A DNA stretch of 64,000 bases from Bemisia tabaci (Eukaryota > Arthropoda > Insecta > Hemiptera > Aleyrodidae): contig NC_092794.1 of the NCBI RefSeq assembly GCF_918797505.1, positions 2,294,001 through 2,358,000 of the forward strand, written 5' to 3'. Positions 34,800-45,262 of the stretch are shown here, piece by piece; position 1 is the stretch's first letter; every line of letters starts with the position of its first letter. The notes below the pieces were generated by a model. The model saw only the letters and a list, made by a program, of their open reading frames with translations, was not told the origin of the DNA and ran no database searches. Made by a program: the position numbers and the translations under genes.

Positions 34800-34990
34800 A
34801 AGAAAGGGAGATACTGTGCAGCGTGCAGTACACCACCCTCGCAGCCTCCGCATTCCTGACACTCGTAATTAAGGGTGTTGAGCATCGGCACCCCTGATCC
34901 ACCCTGGATACAAGGCGAGGGTGCTTTTGTCCAACAAGTGGGGTGTTTCCTACAACAGTTACCCACTTAGCCACTACCACTCTCGAACGC
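34800..34990 (-). repeat. Possible tRNA-derived SINE
   Basis: On the minus strand TGGCTAAGTGGG fits the tRNA/Pol III A-box consensus exactly. About 50 bases on, CCTTGTATCC is a degenerate B box. No poly-A tail or second copy was seen, so this is tentative. Confidence 0.22.
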
Positions 34991-35140
34991 TATTTCTTTC
35001 GACAGAAGGAACCATCGTCGTACCCGAGAAAATGTACTTTTATTGCTTGGAGTTTAATCCTAAGACAAGTTGGGAAAACACGCATGCGCGGAAGAGGCGT
35101 GCAATGAACCTACGATCAAGATTAGATCGGGAATTTCGCA

Positions 35141-35649
35141 AATTGAGATGTTGCATGTGTGAGGAATTTGTGATTTGACTGTTGATTATTATGTAAAAGT
35201 TCGCGAGAAACACGATGGTGTCACTGGTTTTCTCTGAAATCAACTTCCAAGCTCAAAAAAAGCTCTCAAGTTGAGGCCAAAATAGAGGGGATATCCCACC
35301 CTACCCTGAGAGTCCACGTCTACATCAAGACAAACTCTCCATGCAAAGATAAGGAACCAATACATTGACAGGGTTGCCGTGTTTTCAGTTTTGGAGTCCC
35401 CAAATAAAGTGGCAGCCCTGTCAATGTATTTGCTCCCTATCTGCGCATGGAGAGTTTGCCTTGATGGAGAGGTGGACTCTCAGGGTAGCGTGGGATATCC
35501 CCTCCGTTTTGGCCTCAACTTTGAGAGCTTTTTTAGAGCTTGGGAGTTGATTTCAGAGAAAACCAGTAGCACCATCGGGTTTCTCGCGAACTTTTACAGA
35601 AGAATCAACAGTCAAATCGCAAATTCCTCACACACGCAACATCTCCATT
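35141..35649. mobile_element. Foldback family B (B2)
   Basis: AATTGAGATGTTGCATGTG to CACGCAACATCTCCATT, 509 bases. Arms are almost identical, with CTGGTTTTCTCTGAAATCAA in both. Cleanest B copy in the window. Confidence 0.85.
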
Positions 35650-35705
35650 TCTCAAATTACAAGTATCGCAGACAAATTTTTTTTACACAGTATGTAATAG
35701 TATCA

Positions 35706-36022
35706 ACTGGACTGCATCCTGCAATAAGAAACTAATATTTCTGTCTCACCCGTAAAATAGGCGTTCAGTGCTTTACGATACATCGATTTATCTGCCATTT
35801 AAACTTATGGAAAATAATCGATGGACAGGGTGTTTGGAACGAAAACCTTCTTAATCGATTCTTCACCATAGCTCCAAGTGGGGAAATATCGACAGTCGAC
35901 CACTCACGCATCTCGCCACTAAAAAGAGGCTATCTGCACGGAAAAACCAATGGCACGTATGTTGTTTGTAAAATGAGCTGAAAATAGTAGTTCCTGATCC
36001 TGATTGCAAAATGTAATACAAT
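35706..36022. mobile_element. Family Z element (Z3) split by family E
   Basis: TGGACTGCATCCTGCAATAA at the left and TTGCAAAATGTAATACAATT at the right are the Z ends. Between them an E element (35766-35921) interrupts before the CCAATGGCACGTATGTTG block. Confidence 0.7.
35766..35921. mobile_element. hAT family E, nested in Z3
   Basis: CAGTGCTTTACGATACATCG start (lacking GGCGTGGCG) and CGCATCTCGCCACT end, with the TCGATGGACAGGGTGTTTGG centre. Confidence 0.7.
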
Positions 36023-36321
36023 TGTCTCGACCTTTATATTGGATTAGCTTTGTCATTAGACAAGATAGTCTAAAATTTTTGATGAAACACATGTGCAATT
36101 AATAAATAAAATGATTTGATGCCCTTTCCTGATGATTTCTAGCCCTAACTTTCTAAATGTAAGTCCAAAACGCAACCACACAAACAAACATGCATTACAC
36201 AGCGCCTACTGCTGCCAATTATGAAACGAAAAAAAAACCGTTTTATACAGTCAACCCCACGCAAGCAAAAGTGCATGAAACTTGGGAATTAAGTTTCAAA
36301 ATATTTTAGGAGATCTCATTA

Positions 36322-36575
36322 GTTCTCACTAGTTTGAAGCACCATCACGAATAAAACAAACGGAAACAAACACAATATGGAAATAAAGCGAGGGAAAGAA
36401 TACGCGTTTACGACGGCGCAGAGATACGACTATTCGTACTTGATGGACGTCCATGCTGCATCTGAAAAATTGAAGGCGCGATGACGCGAAGCGTGAGCTC
36501 TCAATGCTCTGCTATATGCTGCCAATGAGGTGTCGCTCAGATTCGGTAGAAAAGTTAAAAAAGAGGCCCGAATAC
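36322..36575 (-). repeat. Family Q, inverted copy (Q4)
   Basis: Reverse of the Q units at 27.8-28.3 kb: TACGACTATTCGTACTTGAT, TGAAGGCGCGATGACGCGAA and GAGGCCCGAATACGTC in order. Confidence 0.6.
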
Positions 36576-36675
36576 GTCTTTCCTGTCTTCGGCTGTGTTG
36601 ATACTCGTTCTTTCTGCTTTTTTCAGGTTCCTGTCTTAGCCCACGTTTCCTCAAAACTTGAATTTTTCACTTACT

Positions 36676-36913
36676 CTGCCGTGCTAAGGAAGAACGCCGT
36701 ATGAGCCGTCACACGTTGCCAAGTTTCCCTCGATAAAAATAAATTGGGAAAATTGTTTTCCAAAATGTTCAGACAATTTTGTACCCGATATAATCTAAAA
36801 ATCTGAGAATTTCAAGGAAAAATATGCACAACTTTCTTCAAAAATACATGTTTTATTCGGGGAGGTTTGGCAACTCTCGAATGTTCATGCGGCGTTCTTC
36901 CTTAGCACGGCAG
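36676..36913 (+). mobile_element. Family A MITE (A9)
   Basis: CTGCCGTGCTAAGG to CCTTAGCACGGCAG, 238 bases. Flanks TACT and AACT differ by one. Confidence 0.88.
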
Positions 36914-36939
36914 AACTGTGATCGAGTGCAATAACTTGC

Positions 36940-37230
36940 AACTTGCATAGCTCGCGGGAATCACCTCCCACCCCTCCCCATCCCCTCCGACACACACCCT
37001 TGGGAATGAGTCATACTCCTCAGGGTGCGGGGAGGGGGTGGAGGGAGGAGGGAGGAGGGAGAAATCTGCGCTGCGACGCAATGCGATGCACCCGTCTCGG
37101 CGACACCCTTGCACCCTCCCCCTCCCCCTCCCCCTGGCGTCTCCCCCTGACTCGGCCGCGTCCGCGACGGGATTCCTTTCGGGACGCCCAGACCGCGGGA
37201 GCCGCTAAGGTTACGCTCATGAAGGGATTC
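36940..37230. promoter_or_regulatory. GC-rich block with polypurine/polypyrimidine tracts
   Basis: GGAGGGAGGAGGGAGGAGGG (about 37040) and CCCTCCCCCTCCCCCTCCCC (about 37114) sit in a CG-rich segment. Such tracts can form G-quadruplex or triplex DNA. CpG-rich like the 27 kb promoter, but no initiator-donor pair stood out. Confidence 0.35.
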
Positions 37231-37259
37231 CGCGTCTTGTGTACACACCCCTGTCAGCA

Positions 37260-37766
37260 CTCCTGTGCTAAGCCAGAACGCCATATGAGCCTTCAGGCGT
37301 TGCCAAGCTTCCTGCGACAAATCACTCATTTTCAGGAAAGTTGATGAATATTTTTCTTTCGATTTCTCAGAGAATCTTGTTCAGAATATGGCCGTTTACT
37401 AAAAATTTCAAGGAAAAATGGACCGCGTTAAACAGAAAAGGAACCAAGCCACATCAGCTATTGCCAAATTTAATTAGGCAATTTAATATTTTACGTGAAA
37501 ACGGTCGTGCGGCCTTTCTTGCAAATTTCAGTGGATTTTCTCCATAGTGCGAAGCAAATTGCTTAAAATTTTCAAAGGAATCCGCCCAAACGTTCTCTCG
37601 TAAAAAATTAAATTGCCTAGTTAAATTTGGCAATAGCTGATGTGGCTTGGTTCCTTTCTGTTTAACGCGGTCCAAATGTTCATAACTTTCCTCAAAAATA
37701 AACATTTTTCAGAGGAAATTTGGCAACTCTCGAATGTTCATACGGCGTTCTTCCTTAGCACGGCAG
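37260..37766 (+). mobile_element. Family A MITE (A10) split by family S
   Basis: Left end CTCCTGTGCTAAG and right end CTTAGCACGGCAG with exact AGCA duplications (37256-37259 and 37767-37770). Removing S leaves about 249 bases, the normal A size. Confidence 0.9.
37420..37673. mobile_element. Family S MITE (S1), nested in A10
   Basis: GGACCGCGTTAAACAGAAAA to the inverse ending AACGCGGTCC, 254 bases, with 60-base arms and exact AAAT duplications (37416-37419 and 37674-37677) within the A core. Confidence 0.93.
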
Positions 37767-37785
37767 AGCAAGGCTTGGGGGGATT

Positions 37786-38957
37786 GGCGCAACCGAGATA
37801 TCGCCCCTTGAAAACTCGAGTTTTTCACGTCATCCACCGTGGTCATGACACCCTTGGTGTCTTCCACCTTGCTTTCATCCGAGTTCCACGTTGAACAACC
37901 AGTGCAAATGTGCGGCACACCGACTGATAAATGCAAGGTGGAAGAAACCAATGGTGTCATGACCACGGTGGATGACGTGAAAAACTCGACTTTTCAAGGG
38001 GCGATATCTCGGTTAATATTGAACGTAAAAAGGTGCCTTTTGGACAGATATTCTTATTTTTAGCTGATATACAAGAATCAAGCAGCAGAACACGGTTCTG
38101 TGACCAGCGCAACTGACCCATTGACCCGTTGATAAGTAATTTTTCCAAAAATATAGATATAGAGAGAAATAGAGATATCGCCCCTTGAAAAGTCGAGTTT
38201 TTCATGTCATCCGCCGCGGTAGTGCCACCATTGGTTTCTTCCACCTTACTTTTATCAGTCGGTGTGACGCACATTTGCGCAGGTTGTTCAACGTGGAACT
38301 CGGATGAAAGCAAGGTGGAAGACACCAAGGGTGTCATGACCGCGGTGGGTGACGTCATAAATGGAATTTTTCAAAGTGCGGTATCTCGGTTGATACTGAA
38401 CGCAGGTAATTGCCGTTTGGACAGATCTTATTATTTTCAGCTAATCTACAAGAGTCGAGCATCAAACGTGATTCTGTGGCCAGCGCAACTGACCCATTGC
38501 GCTGGTTACAAAATCGTGTGTTGAAGTTTGATTCAATGTAGATTAGTTAAAAAATGAAGATCTGTCCAAATAGCAACACTCTACGTTCAGTAGTAACCGA
38601 GATATCGCGCTTTGAAAAATTCGGTTAATGCCGTCATCCACCGCGGGAGTGACATCCTCATCTTGATTTCTTCCACCTTCCTTCCGGCCAAGTTACACGT
38701 TGAGTAATAAGTGCAAATTAATGTGCGGTTCCCTGACTGATGAAAGCCAGGTGGAAGAAAGCATGGGTGTCACTTCTGCAGTGGATGACGTCATTACCCG
38801 AATTCTTCAAAGCGGGATGTCCCGTTGAATATTTGACGTAGAAAGTTGCTGTTTGGACAGAAATAGTTTCAGCTGATCAACAAGAATCAAGCATCAAGAA
38901 ACGATTGTGAGACCAGCGCAGAAACGATTGTGAGACCAGCGCAACTGACCCATTCAA
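37786..38957. mobile_element. Cluster of three family D foldbacks
   Basis: Three D copies lie end to end (about 37786-38125, 38165-38505, 38505-38957), each with GTGACCAGCGCAACTGACCC-type termini and central GGTGTCATGACC/ACGGTGGATGACG blocks. Several contain or nearly contain the palindrome TGACGTCA. The last copy has a duplicated GAAACGATTGTGAGACCAGC terminus. Confidence 0.7.
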
Positions 38958-39994
38958 CCATCTCTGCTTGCTTCTCAGTCCTCTCTCTTCAAATGTTCCT
39001 TTGTAAATTTAAATTTTTTAAAAAATTGTGTTTTTCATGACATACTGTCAACATGAATGTTCGCTCAAAAGCCTAGAACTATTCAATATACAATCTTATG
39101 ATGCCCGCTTTTGCAGCGAATTCTTTCTTACAAGAACATTGAGTTATTTTATCTAAAATTAGGAAACGAATCAGAATTTCAATCTAGGTAAGAATTATTT
39201 ACTACTTATTTGCCTAAAAGTTATTAGACAAAATGCCTAATTTCACCATTTGCCTTCGACAGAGACACCACGAGAAAGCCAAAATACCACTTCAAAGATC
39301 AAATTTGTATTAAAAACGTTTCATTTTAATCTTCGAGAGACAGGTTTTCAGAAAATAACTAGAATATGCCGGTGAAAATCCCCAACCACGAATCACGGAA
39401 AACCCGATTTTTCAAGGAAGCGAAAAAACGGTTAGGTTGACATTTCTGCTCTTTGGAAAAGGGGAATTATTCTTGAAAATAACAAGGATAAGATGATGTT
39501 TTAGACTCTATCAGCATTTTGAAATATATTCCCGTCTGACAGGAGAGACAAACAAAAAACCGAGATGTTTTTGGAACTAAAGGCCAACACCGAACTTTGA
39601 AATACGTGGTTCAAACCCTTTTTGCCGATTTCGACTGAATAAGGACTCAAATTAGAGTTTAGTGGGACTGCGTATTCTAATCTGCCTCTTCTTAGAAGGT
39701 TCAGTTGGTCCTACAGCTGGATAGAACATCGCAGGTTGCGAATACTGTGGATTACTGGATGCCATAAAAAATACGCACTACCCATTATTGCGGTGCCACA
39801 AAATTGAATGGATGAAAAAAAATCCTGCCCCTCCAAAAGTATCATAACTGACCAAATCTTCTTCCAAGAGGTTCTCAAGTGATGAGTCGTTTTAATAAAA
39901 TACGCACGTGCGCAACACTGATAACAAAATGTCACTTCCCTTTTCTCTGACAGAATATCATCAGCTTATTTAACTCTGAGATGCCGGGTCCAAC
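38958..39994. other. Gene-free stretch
   Basis: Unique AT-rich DNA, no supported exon or repeat termini. Confidence 0.45.
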
Positions 39995-41324
39995 TAGTCC
40001 AGGCAAATAAGCCATGAAAAGGGCTATAGCCTGCAAAAATCCCGGGTAGCAATGTTTTCATCGATTCCTATGTAATTTTTGACGCTGAATCCGAATTTCA
40101 ACTTTGCGCCATTAAATTCGGACCGGAAAGTTGCCAAATTTGGCAAAAATGGCCTAAAATCGGACTTTTTTCCGGATTATGGCCTGTAACTTGCCAAAAA
40201 TTGATCTGACGATAAAATTAGTTATTTTCAGAAATAAAGCTCGTTAAATTTCCTATAAAAAAGTTTCTATAAACTTTTTTGCTCAAGGCAAAATCAAGCG
40301 CGCTGGCGGGCTCCAAACTTTGAAAAATGAGCGAAAATTTGGTTTTTTGCGGGTTATGGCCTGTGACTTGTCCAAAATTGATCTAACGACAATTTGGTTG
40401 TTTTAAAAAAAAAGTTCGTGAAATTTCCCATAAACAAGTTCCTATACACTTTTTTGCTCAAGGAAAAATTAAGCGCGCTGGCGGGCACCGAACTTTGAAA
40501 AATGAACGAAAAATGCGTTTTTTTGCGGTTTTTGCAAAAATCCCGGGTAGTTATGCTTTCAGTGATTCCTACGTAATTTTTGACGCTGAATCCGAATTTC
40601 AACTTTGCACTATTAAATTCGGACCGGAAAGTTGCCAAATTTGGCAAAAATGGCCTAAAATCGGCCTTTTTTCCGGATTATGACCTGTAACTTGCCAAAA
40701 ATTGATCTGACGATAAAATTAGTTATTTTCAGAAATAAAGCTCGTTAAATTTCCTATAAAAAAGTTCCTATACACTTTTTTGCTCAATGCAAAATCAAGC
40801 GCGCTGGCGGGCTCCGAACTTTGAAAAATGAGCAAAAATTGTGTTTTTCGCGGTTTTTGCCCGATGTCTCCTGTTTTAATCGTCCGACGAGTAATTTCTG
40901 GACAAATTAAGTGAAGATGATAAAATTTACACTTAGTGAAATGAATTGATGTAAATAATAAGGATAACCCAACACATTACAGTATGCGCAATTTTCGCAC
41001 ATTTTACAAAGTTCGGAGCCCGCCAGCGCGCTTGATTTTGCCTTGAGCAAAAAAGTGTATAGGAACTTTTTTATAGGAAATTTAACGAGCTTTATTTCTG
41101 AAAATAACTAATTTTATCGTCAGATCAATTTTTGGCAAGTTACAGGCCATAATCCGGAAAAAAGTCCGATTTTAGGCCATTTTTGCCAAATTTGGCAACT
41201 TTCCGGTCCGAATTTAATGGCGCAAAGTTGAAATTCGGATTCAGCGTCAAAAATTACATAGGAATCGATGAAAACATTGCTAGCCGGGATTTTTGCAGGC
41301 TCTTTTCCTTGTTTGCCTGGACTA
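39995..41324. mobile_element. Large palindromic element P
   Basis: TAGTCCAGGCAAA and TTTGCCTGGACTA close a 1.33 kb structure. A roughly 300-base module (GCAAAAATCCCGGGTAGC through AGCGCGCTGGCGGGCTCC) occurs at 40034 and 40534 in direct order and inverted at 41025-41300, with a half module at 40345-40500. No coding capacity. Right edge abuts a Q repeat. Confidence 0.75.
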
Positions 41325-41640
41325 AACAGAGCGGAACATTGCGAGTTGACGCATCACGCCATGGCGCCTTCAGTTTTGCGGATGCAACACGGACATCCAT
41401 CAAGCACGAATAGTTGTATCTTTGCGCCGTCATCAAGACGGGTCCTTTCCATTGCTTTATTTCCCTTTTGAGTTGGTTACGTTCGTCTTATTTGTGGTGT
41501 CACTTCAAATGCTTTGTGAGCAACATGGCTGATGATAGGTGAGACATAATCAGGCCTAGTTTTGTAACTTCGCTCCCGAATCCGAATGGCACCTCATTGG
41601 GAACATAGAGCCAAGCATCGCGTCTTCAATGTTGCGCTTT
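41325..41640 (+). repeat. Family Q copy (Q5)
   Basis: AGAGCGGAACATTGCGAGTT through CATCAAGCACGAATAGTTG to the AGCATCGCGTCTTCAATGTT end; follows the Q order. Begins exactly where P ends. Confidence 0.6.
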
Positions 41641-41650
41641 TACAAATGAT

Positions 41651-41790
41651 TGGATTACATTTTGCAATAAGGAACCACTATCTCTGGCTCTTCCACAAGA
41701 GCACCTTTCTACATAGGGAGACCAATGGCATATAAGTTGTTCCTAAAATGAACCAAAAATAATGGTTCTGTATTACAAAATGTATTACAG
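41651..41790. mobile_element. Family Z element (Z4)
   Basis: TGGATTACATTTTGCAATAA and the inverse TACAAAATGTATTACAG, about 140 bases, uninterrupted. It shows what Z3 looked like before E inserted. Confidence 0.7.
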
Positions 41791-42124
41791 TCGACCTAAG
41801 AATATGTCTTTTGGAGCTCTTAAACTATAAATTATGATCCATTGCAAAGTGTTAAGCAAACCAGGCATACATACTAAGAGTTTTTAGAAACATGCTCATG
41901 CCCAAAAATAGACGGCTCATAAAATAGTCCAAAAATGCGTATCTTCGTTGCAAAGTTCAAATTCCTCCGATATTTTTTATTATCATTTTCTCCTTTTTAC
42001 AGAGGAAAGAGCTGACAAAAGTAAATCCAATTTCTTTTCAGAGAGTACTTGGGTTTACACAGGATGGTATGGTTTATAATACTCAATCGCGAAAATTTGA
42101 CTGACTAAACAGAATCCGACAATA

Positions 42125-42776
42125 CTGCCGAGCTAAGGAAGATCGCCGTATGAACATTCGAGAGTTGCCAAATTTCCTTCGATAAAATGTTTACTTTTGA
42201 GGAAAAGTATGAATATTTTTCCTTGAAATTTTCAGAGGTTTTAGATCAAAATACAAACAAAATTATCTGAGAAATTGGTATAGACAAATATTCAAAAATG
42301 TCCTGAAAATTAATGATTTGCGAGGGGAAATTTGGCAACGCCTGAAGGCTCATACGGCGTTCTTCCTGAGCAGACACTGAAAAAAAATTCTCGGCGTTTT
42401 TACCACGGTCCGTTGGTACCTTTACCATCTCACTTTTTTTACCAAGACAGACTAGTAAGCTTACCTGAAAACCGGTATTTTTACTGTTTTTTTTCAGGTA
42501 GGAACACCACTTTTATTGGTAATCAATTCCCGGTAACTTTGCCATTTTATCTCGGTAATTCTACCGCAGTCGATAAAAAATATTGGCGTTTTTACCAAGG
42601 TCCAGTAAAATTACCGAGAAAGTTCAATAATTTTACCGAGATTTCTCGGTAAAATTACCAATTCCATAAATGGTAATTTTACCAAGAAAAAACTGGGATC
42701 AAATAGAACCCTGAATTCTTGGTAATTCCACCCTTTTCTTAGTAAATACACCGATATTTTTTTTTCATTGCGGTAG
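42125..42776 (+). mobile_element. Family A MITE (A11) split by family G
   Basis: CTGCCGAGCTAAGG start; the right terminal repeat is interrupted after CTTCCTGAGCA and its last bases (CGGTAG) reappear after element G. Exact AATA duplications at 42121-42124 and 42777-42780 prove the join. Confidence 0.9.
42375..42770. mobile_element. CACTG foldback family G, nested in A11
   Basis: CACTGAAAAAAAATTCTCGG to the TTTTTTTTTCATTG end, 396 bases. Internal repetition of TTTTACC/GGTAA motifs in both directions. Target duplication not clear. Confidence 0.75.
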
Positions 42777-42780
42777 AATA

Positions 42781-43625
42781 ATTCATTCGTTAGGTGGATC
42801 TCTTTCCCTTATATTCTTCGCTTTTGATCTCGGATGATTCATCTCATTTCCGATCGAGGTTTATTCTATGCGGGGACAAAAATCGTCCACCCTATCGGGA
42901 CGAAAACCGCGGTGAAATTAGAAAGAGGCCCACGGTATGCAACCGCTCAATCTGTGTATAATTCGACTCATAAATATTCCACGAGCGCGGGGCGGGTTGG
43001 AAGGGCGCGAGAAATGAGTGGATGAATAAGTCATCATTTTTCCGTGATGCCGACGCGACGCCAGCGCCGCGGCGGGAAAGTTCGGAACTAAATGAACCAA
43101 ACGCTGTTATAACTTCTCAAGTATATTTCCCCACGAGCTTTCGGCTCCGTAAGATCTCCTGCGCTCTGGGGCTCATCCGATGTTCGATTTGAGCATCGAT
43201 TCGAATAGGGATCATCAATGCCCCGCGAGGAGGGCGGGCCGTACTGTCGCACTGACAGATTGAAAAACAGCTTATCTCCGTGGTTCATTGTATTGGCAGT
43301 ATGAGGTTCTGGCAAGACAGGACACTGTTGGCGTCATGTAAACGAGCAATCAACAAAGGACCGATGGAACGTCGGGACGCATGCTTATGAGGGATGAAAG
43401 AACCACAGACTGCTTAGCTCAGTGTAAAGGAGTTAGGGGTTGTTTTTTTTTCAGTATGGGTGTAAGAATATTAAGTAATTCATCGGGCCTTGATAAAGCT
43501 GTGGCATTACACGTGCCCTTTAATCTTTCAAATGGCAATATTCATTCACGTCACGCATTAATTCAGATTGTTTCCCTTTTTCCAATTTTTCATACGTCTT
43601 TATAAGCGTTTGTTCAACCCCTATA
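42781..43625. other. Intronic or intergenic stretch
   Basis: GC-richer at 42890-43250, with CG dinucleotides but no initiator or donor pair that I can support. Confidence 0.4.
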
Positions 43626-43873
43626 CTGTCGTGCTAAGGAAAAACGCCGTATGAACATTTGAGAGTTGCCAAATTTCCTCTCAGCAAATATTCATTCTCG
43701 AAGGCATGAATATTTTTTCCTAAAACTTTCAGACTTTTTAGATCACGTTACAAACAAAATTTTCCGAAAGATCGGAAGAAAAATATAATGAAAAAAATCC
43801 CCGATAAATCGTGATTTATAAGAGGAAATTTGGCAACGTTTGAAGGCTCTTACTGTGTTTTTCCTTGGCCGTG
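43626..43873 (+). mobile_element. Family A MITE (A12) next to an exon
   Basis: CTGTCGTGCTAAGG start; the right end is degenerate (TTCCTTGGCCGTG). Flanks TATA and TATT. It lies in the intron only 54 bases from the donor of the 43928-44021 exon, antisense to the gene. Confidence 0.8.
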
Positions 43874-43927
43874 TATTTAAAAAGACACATAATGGAAAAC
43901 TATTAGGACAGGTATGAGATGACGTAC

Positions 43928-44021
43928 CATTGGCGACGGGTTGCGGTGGTTTGTTGACAACCTCTTGAATTGGGCCTCTGTATTCGTACCATCGATACGT
44001 GCTCTGGTACTCCGAATGGAG
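43928..44021 (-). CDS. Internal coding exon, MDM1-like SEYQ repeat
   Basis: Seen: on the minus strand a long pyrimidine tract ending in TTTTTTACAG precedes the exon, and a consensus GTACGT donor follows it at 43927. The 94 bases are open in phase 0 and give L-HSEYQSTYRWYEY followed by a proline/valine-rich tail ending PPQPVAN; one base (G) is carried into the next exon. Known: nuclear protein MDM1, a microtubule-binding protein of centrioles, carries repeats with a SEYQ, aromatic, tryptophan core, and the spacing here (SEYQ-STY-R-W) matches. The exon at 30829-30915 continues the frame exactly. Odd: a family A transposon ends only 54 bases past the donor. Alternatives: another protein with SEY-type repeats, such as other microtubule inner or stabilising proteins. 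Confident that it is an exon, moderate on the family. Confidence 0.68.
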
Positions 44022-44257
44022 CTGTAAAAAAAGGAGAGATAATTGAAAATTAATAAACCGAATTTTTGAGACATTATCGTAATTAGGAGAAAAGACGGGT
44101 GAGCGAGTTGAGGGCTCTATTACCAATGTTTTTAACATTTTTTTCAAGGACATCAGTTCTAGCTGCATCTTTCAGTGATTAAAAGCCAGATTGCACCAAA
44201 CATCAATCAACAAAAACAACATTCCGTTTTTTACTGTCGACAGGTAAAGTTAGCACA

Positions 44258-44340
44258 CACTGGATTGAATCAAGAGTATTTTTTCCTGTCAATGTTTTTA
44301 AGAGTCTGGACTCTAGATCCAAGCGACTTTTTTTCCAGTG
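44258..44340. mobile_element. CACTG family F, half copy (F2)
   Basis: ATTGAATCAAGAGTATTTTT and AGAGTCTGGACTCTAGATCC to the TTTTTTTCCAGTG end match the right arm of F; the left arm is missing. Confidence 0.7.
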
Positions 44341-44458
44341 TATCTTCTTACTTAAATAATAATTATATTCTTTCCTGGTGAAAATGAGTAGAAAGATTCG
44401 TGCGGTGAACGCTCTCCAAAGCTCTTCCGTTGGAACCAACCCCTTGTTTTTTTTACAG

Positions 44459-44496
44459 ATATCCAAGGACTCGACGGATGCACACACACACGATCA
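44459..44496 (+). other. Weak candidate micro-exon on plus strand
   Basis: A textbook acceptor (CTTGTTTTTTTTACAG) is followed 38 or so bases later by CAG|GTAACG. The short insert reads ISKDSTDAHTHDQ in one frame. It is opposite in direction to the two better exons, and no partner exon was found. Listed because both splice signals are good; it may be chance. Confidence 0.15.
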
Positions 44497-44581
44497 GGTA
44501 ACGAAGGAGGATGAGAGCTCCATCATAAACTTCATTTATAATCTCATCGACTCAAGTCTCGGAGAGCTTCGCCGCGCCGCA

Positions 44582-44810
44582 CAGTGGATCGAGTCAATAG
44601 GAGAGGTCGGACGAAATTTGGAAACTTTGAGTGCTTATAACTTCGTTTATACAAAATTTTAAGGTACTGACAGCGGTTCCGTTGATTTTCTCGTTAAATT
44701 TTCTACTGGAAGCACCCTTTAAAATTTAAAATGTGACGAATTAAACATCGAAATTTGCAGTTTTAGTCAAAAATTTCATGTCCGACCTCTCTAATTGACT
44801 CGATCCACTG
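44582..44810. mobile_element. Family L MITE (L3), reverse orientation
   Basis: CAGTGGATCGAGTCAA and TTGACTCGATCCACTG, 229 bases, interior inverted relative to L1 and L2. A decayed half copy is at about 51880-52015. Confidence 0.8.
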
Positions 44811-45262
44811 TGCGCTGGTTCAAATTCCTGAACATTGCTCGGGACTTCGGGAGCGCATGATTACGAAGTTCACCCATGCAGAGAGTGCTTTAAGTCGGAA
44901 GTTAAACACTTTGCATCACCACTCAGTCAGGCCTGTTTACGAGATTATACCGCTGGGATGCTTGCAAACCCGCAGCGAGAAATTCATTTCAACCCTCGGC
45001 CTCTAAACCCCCCCCCCACCCCGGTCCTTCACACGTTGACCTATAAGGAGACGTTCAGAGGTCTCTCTCCCTGAGGGGCCAAAAGCGCGCGCCCTGGTAA
45101 AGTGCAAGCTAGGTAATTGGACGAATGGGTGGCTCGAATTCACTTGGGGCAGAAAATGAGCACGGCCCGTTGCAAATGGGTAGAATAATGCAACTTTCTT
45201 CAGATGTAAGAGGCTCCACGAAAAAATATAGTTCCATCTGCTAAAAATTATACGTAAACATA

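Noticed and set aside
34778..34966. Small cysteine-rich secreted peptide on minus strand
   Set aside because: Several Cys residues but no signal peptide; overlaps the possible SINE.
36961..37329. Gly-rich protein frame
   Set aside because: Arises from GGAGGG/CCCTCC tracts; no support.
43743..44168. 141-codon continuous ORF on the minus strand
   Set aside because: Only the part between the acceptor at 44021 and the donor at 43928 looks coding; the rest includes a transposon and intron.
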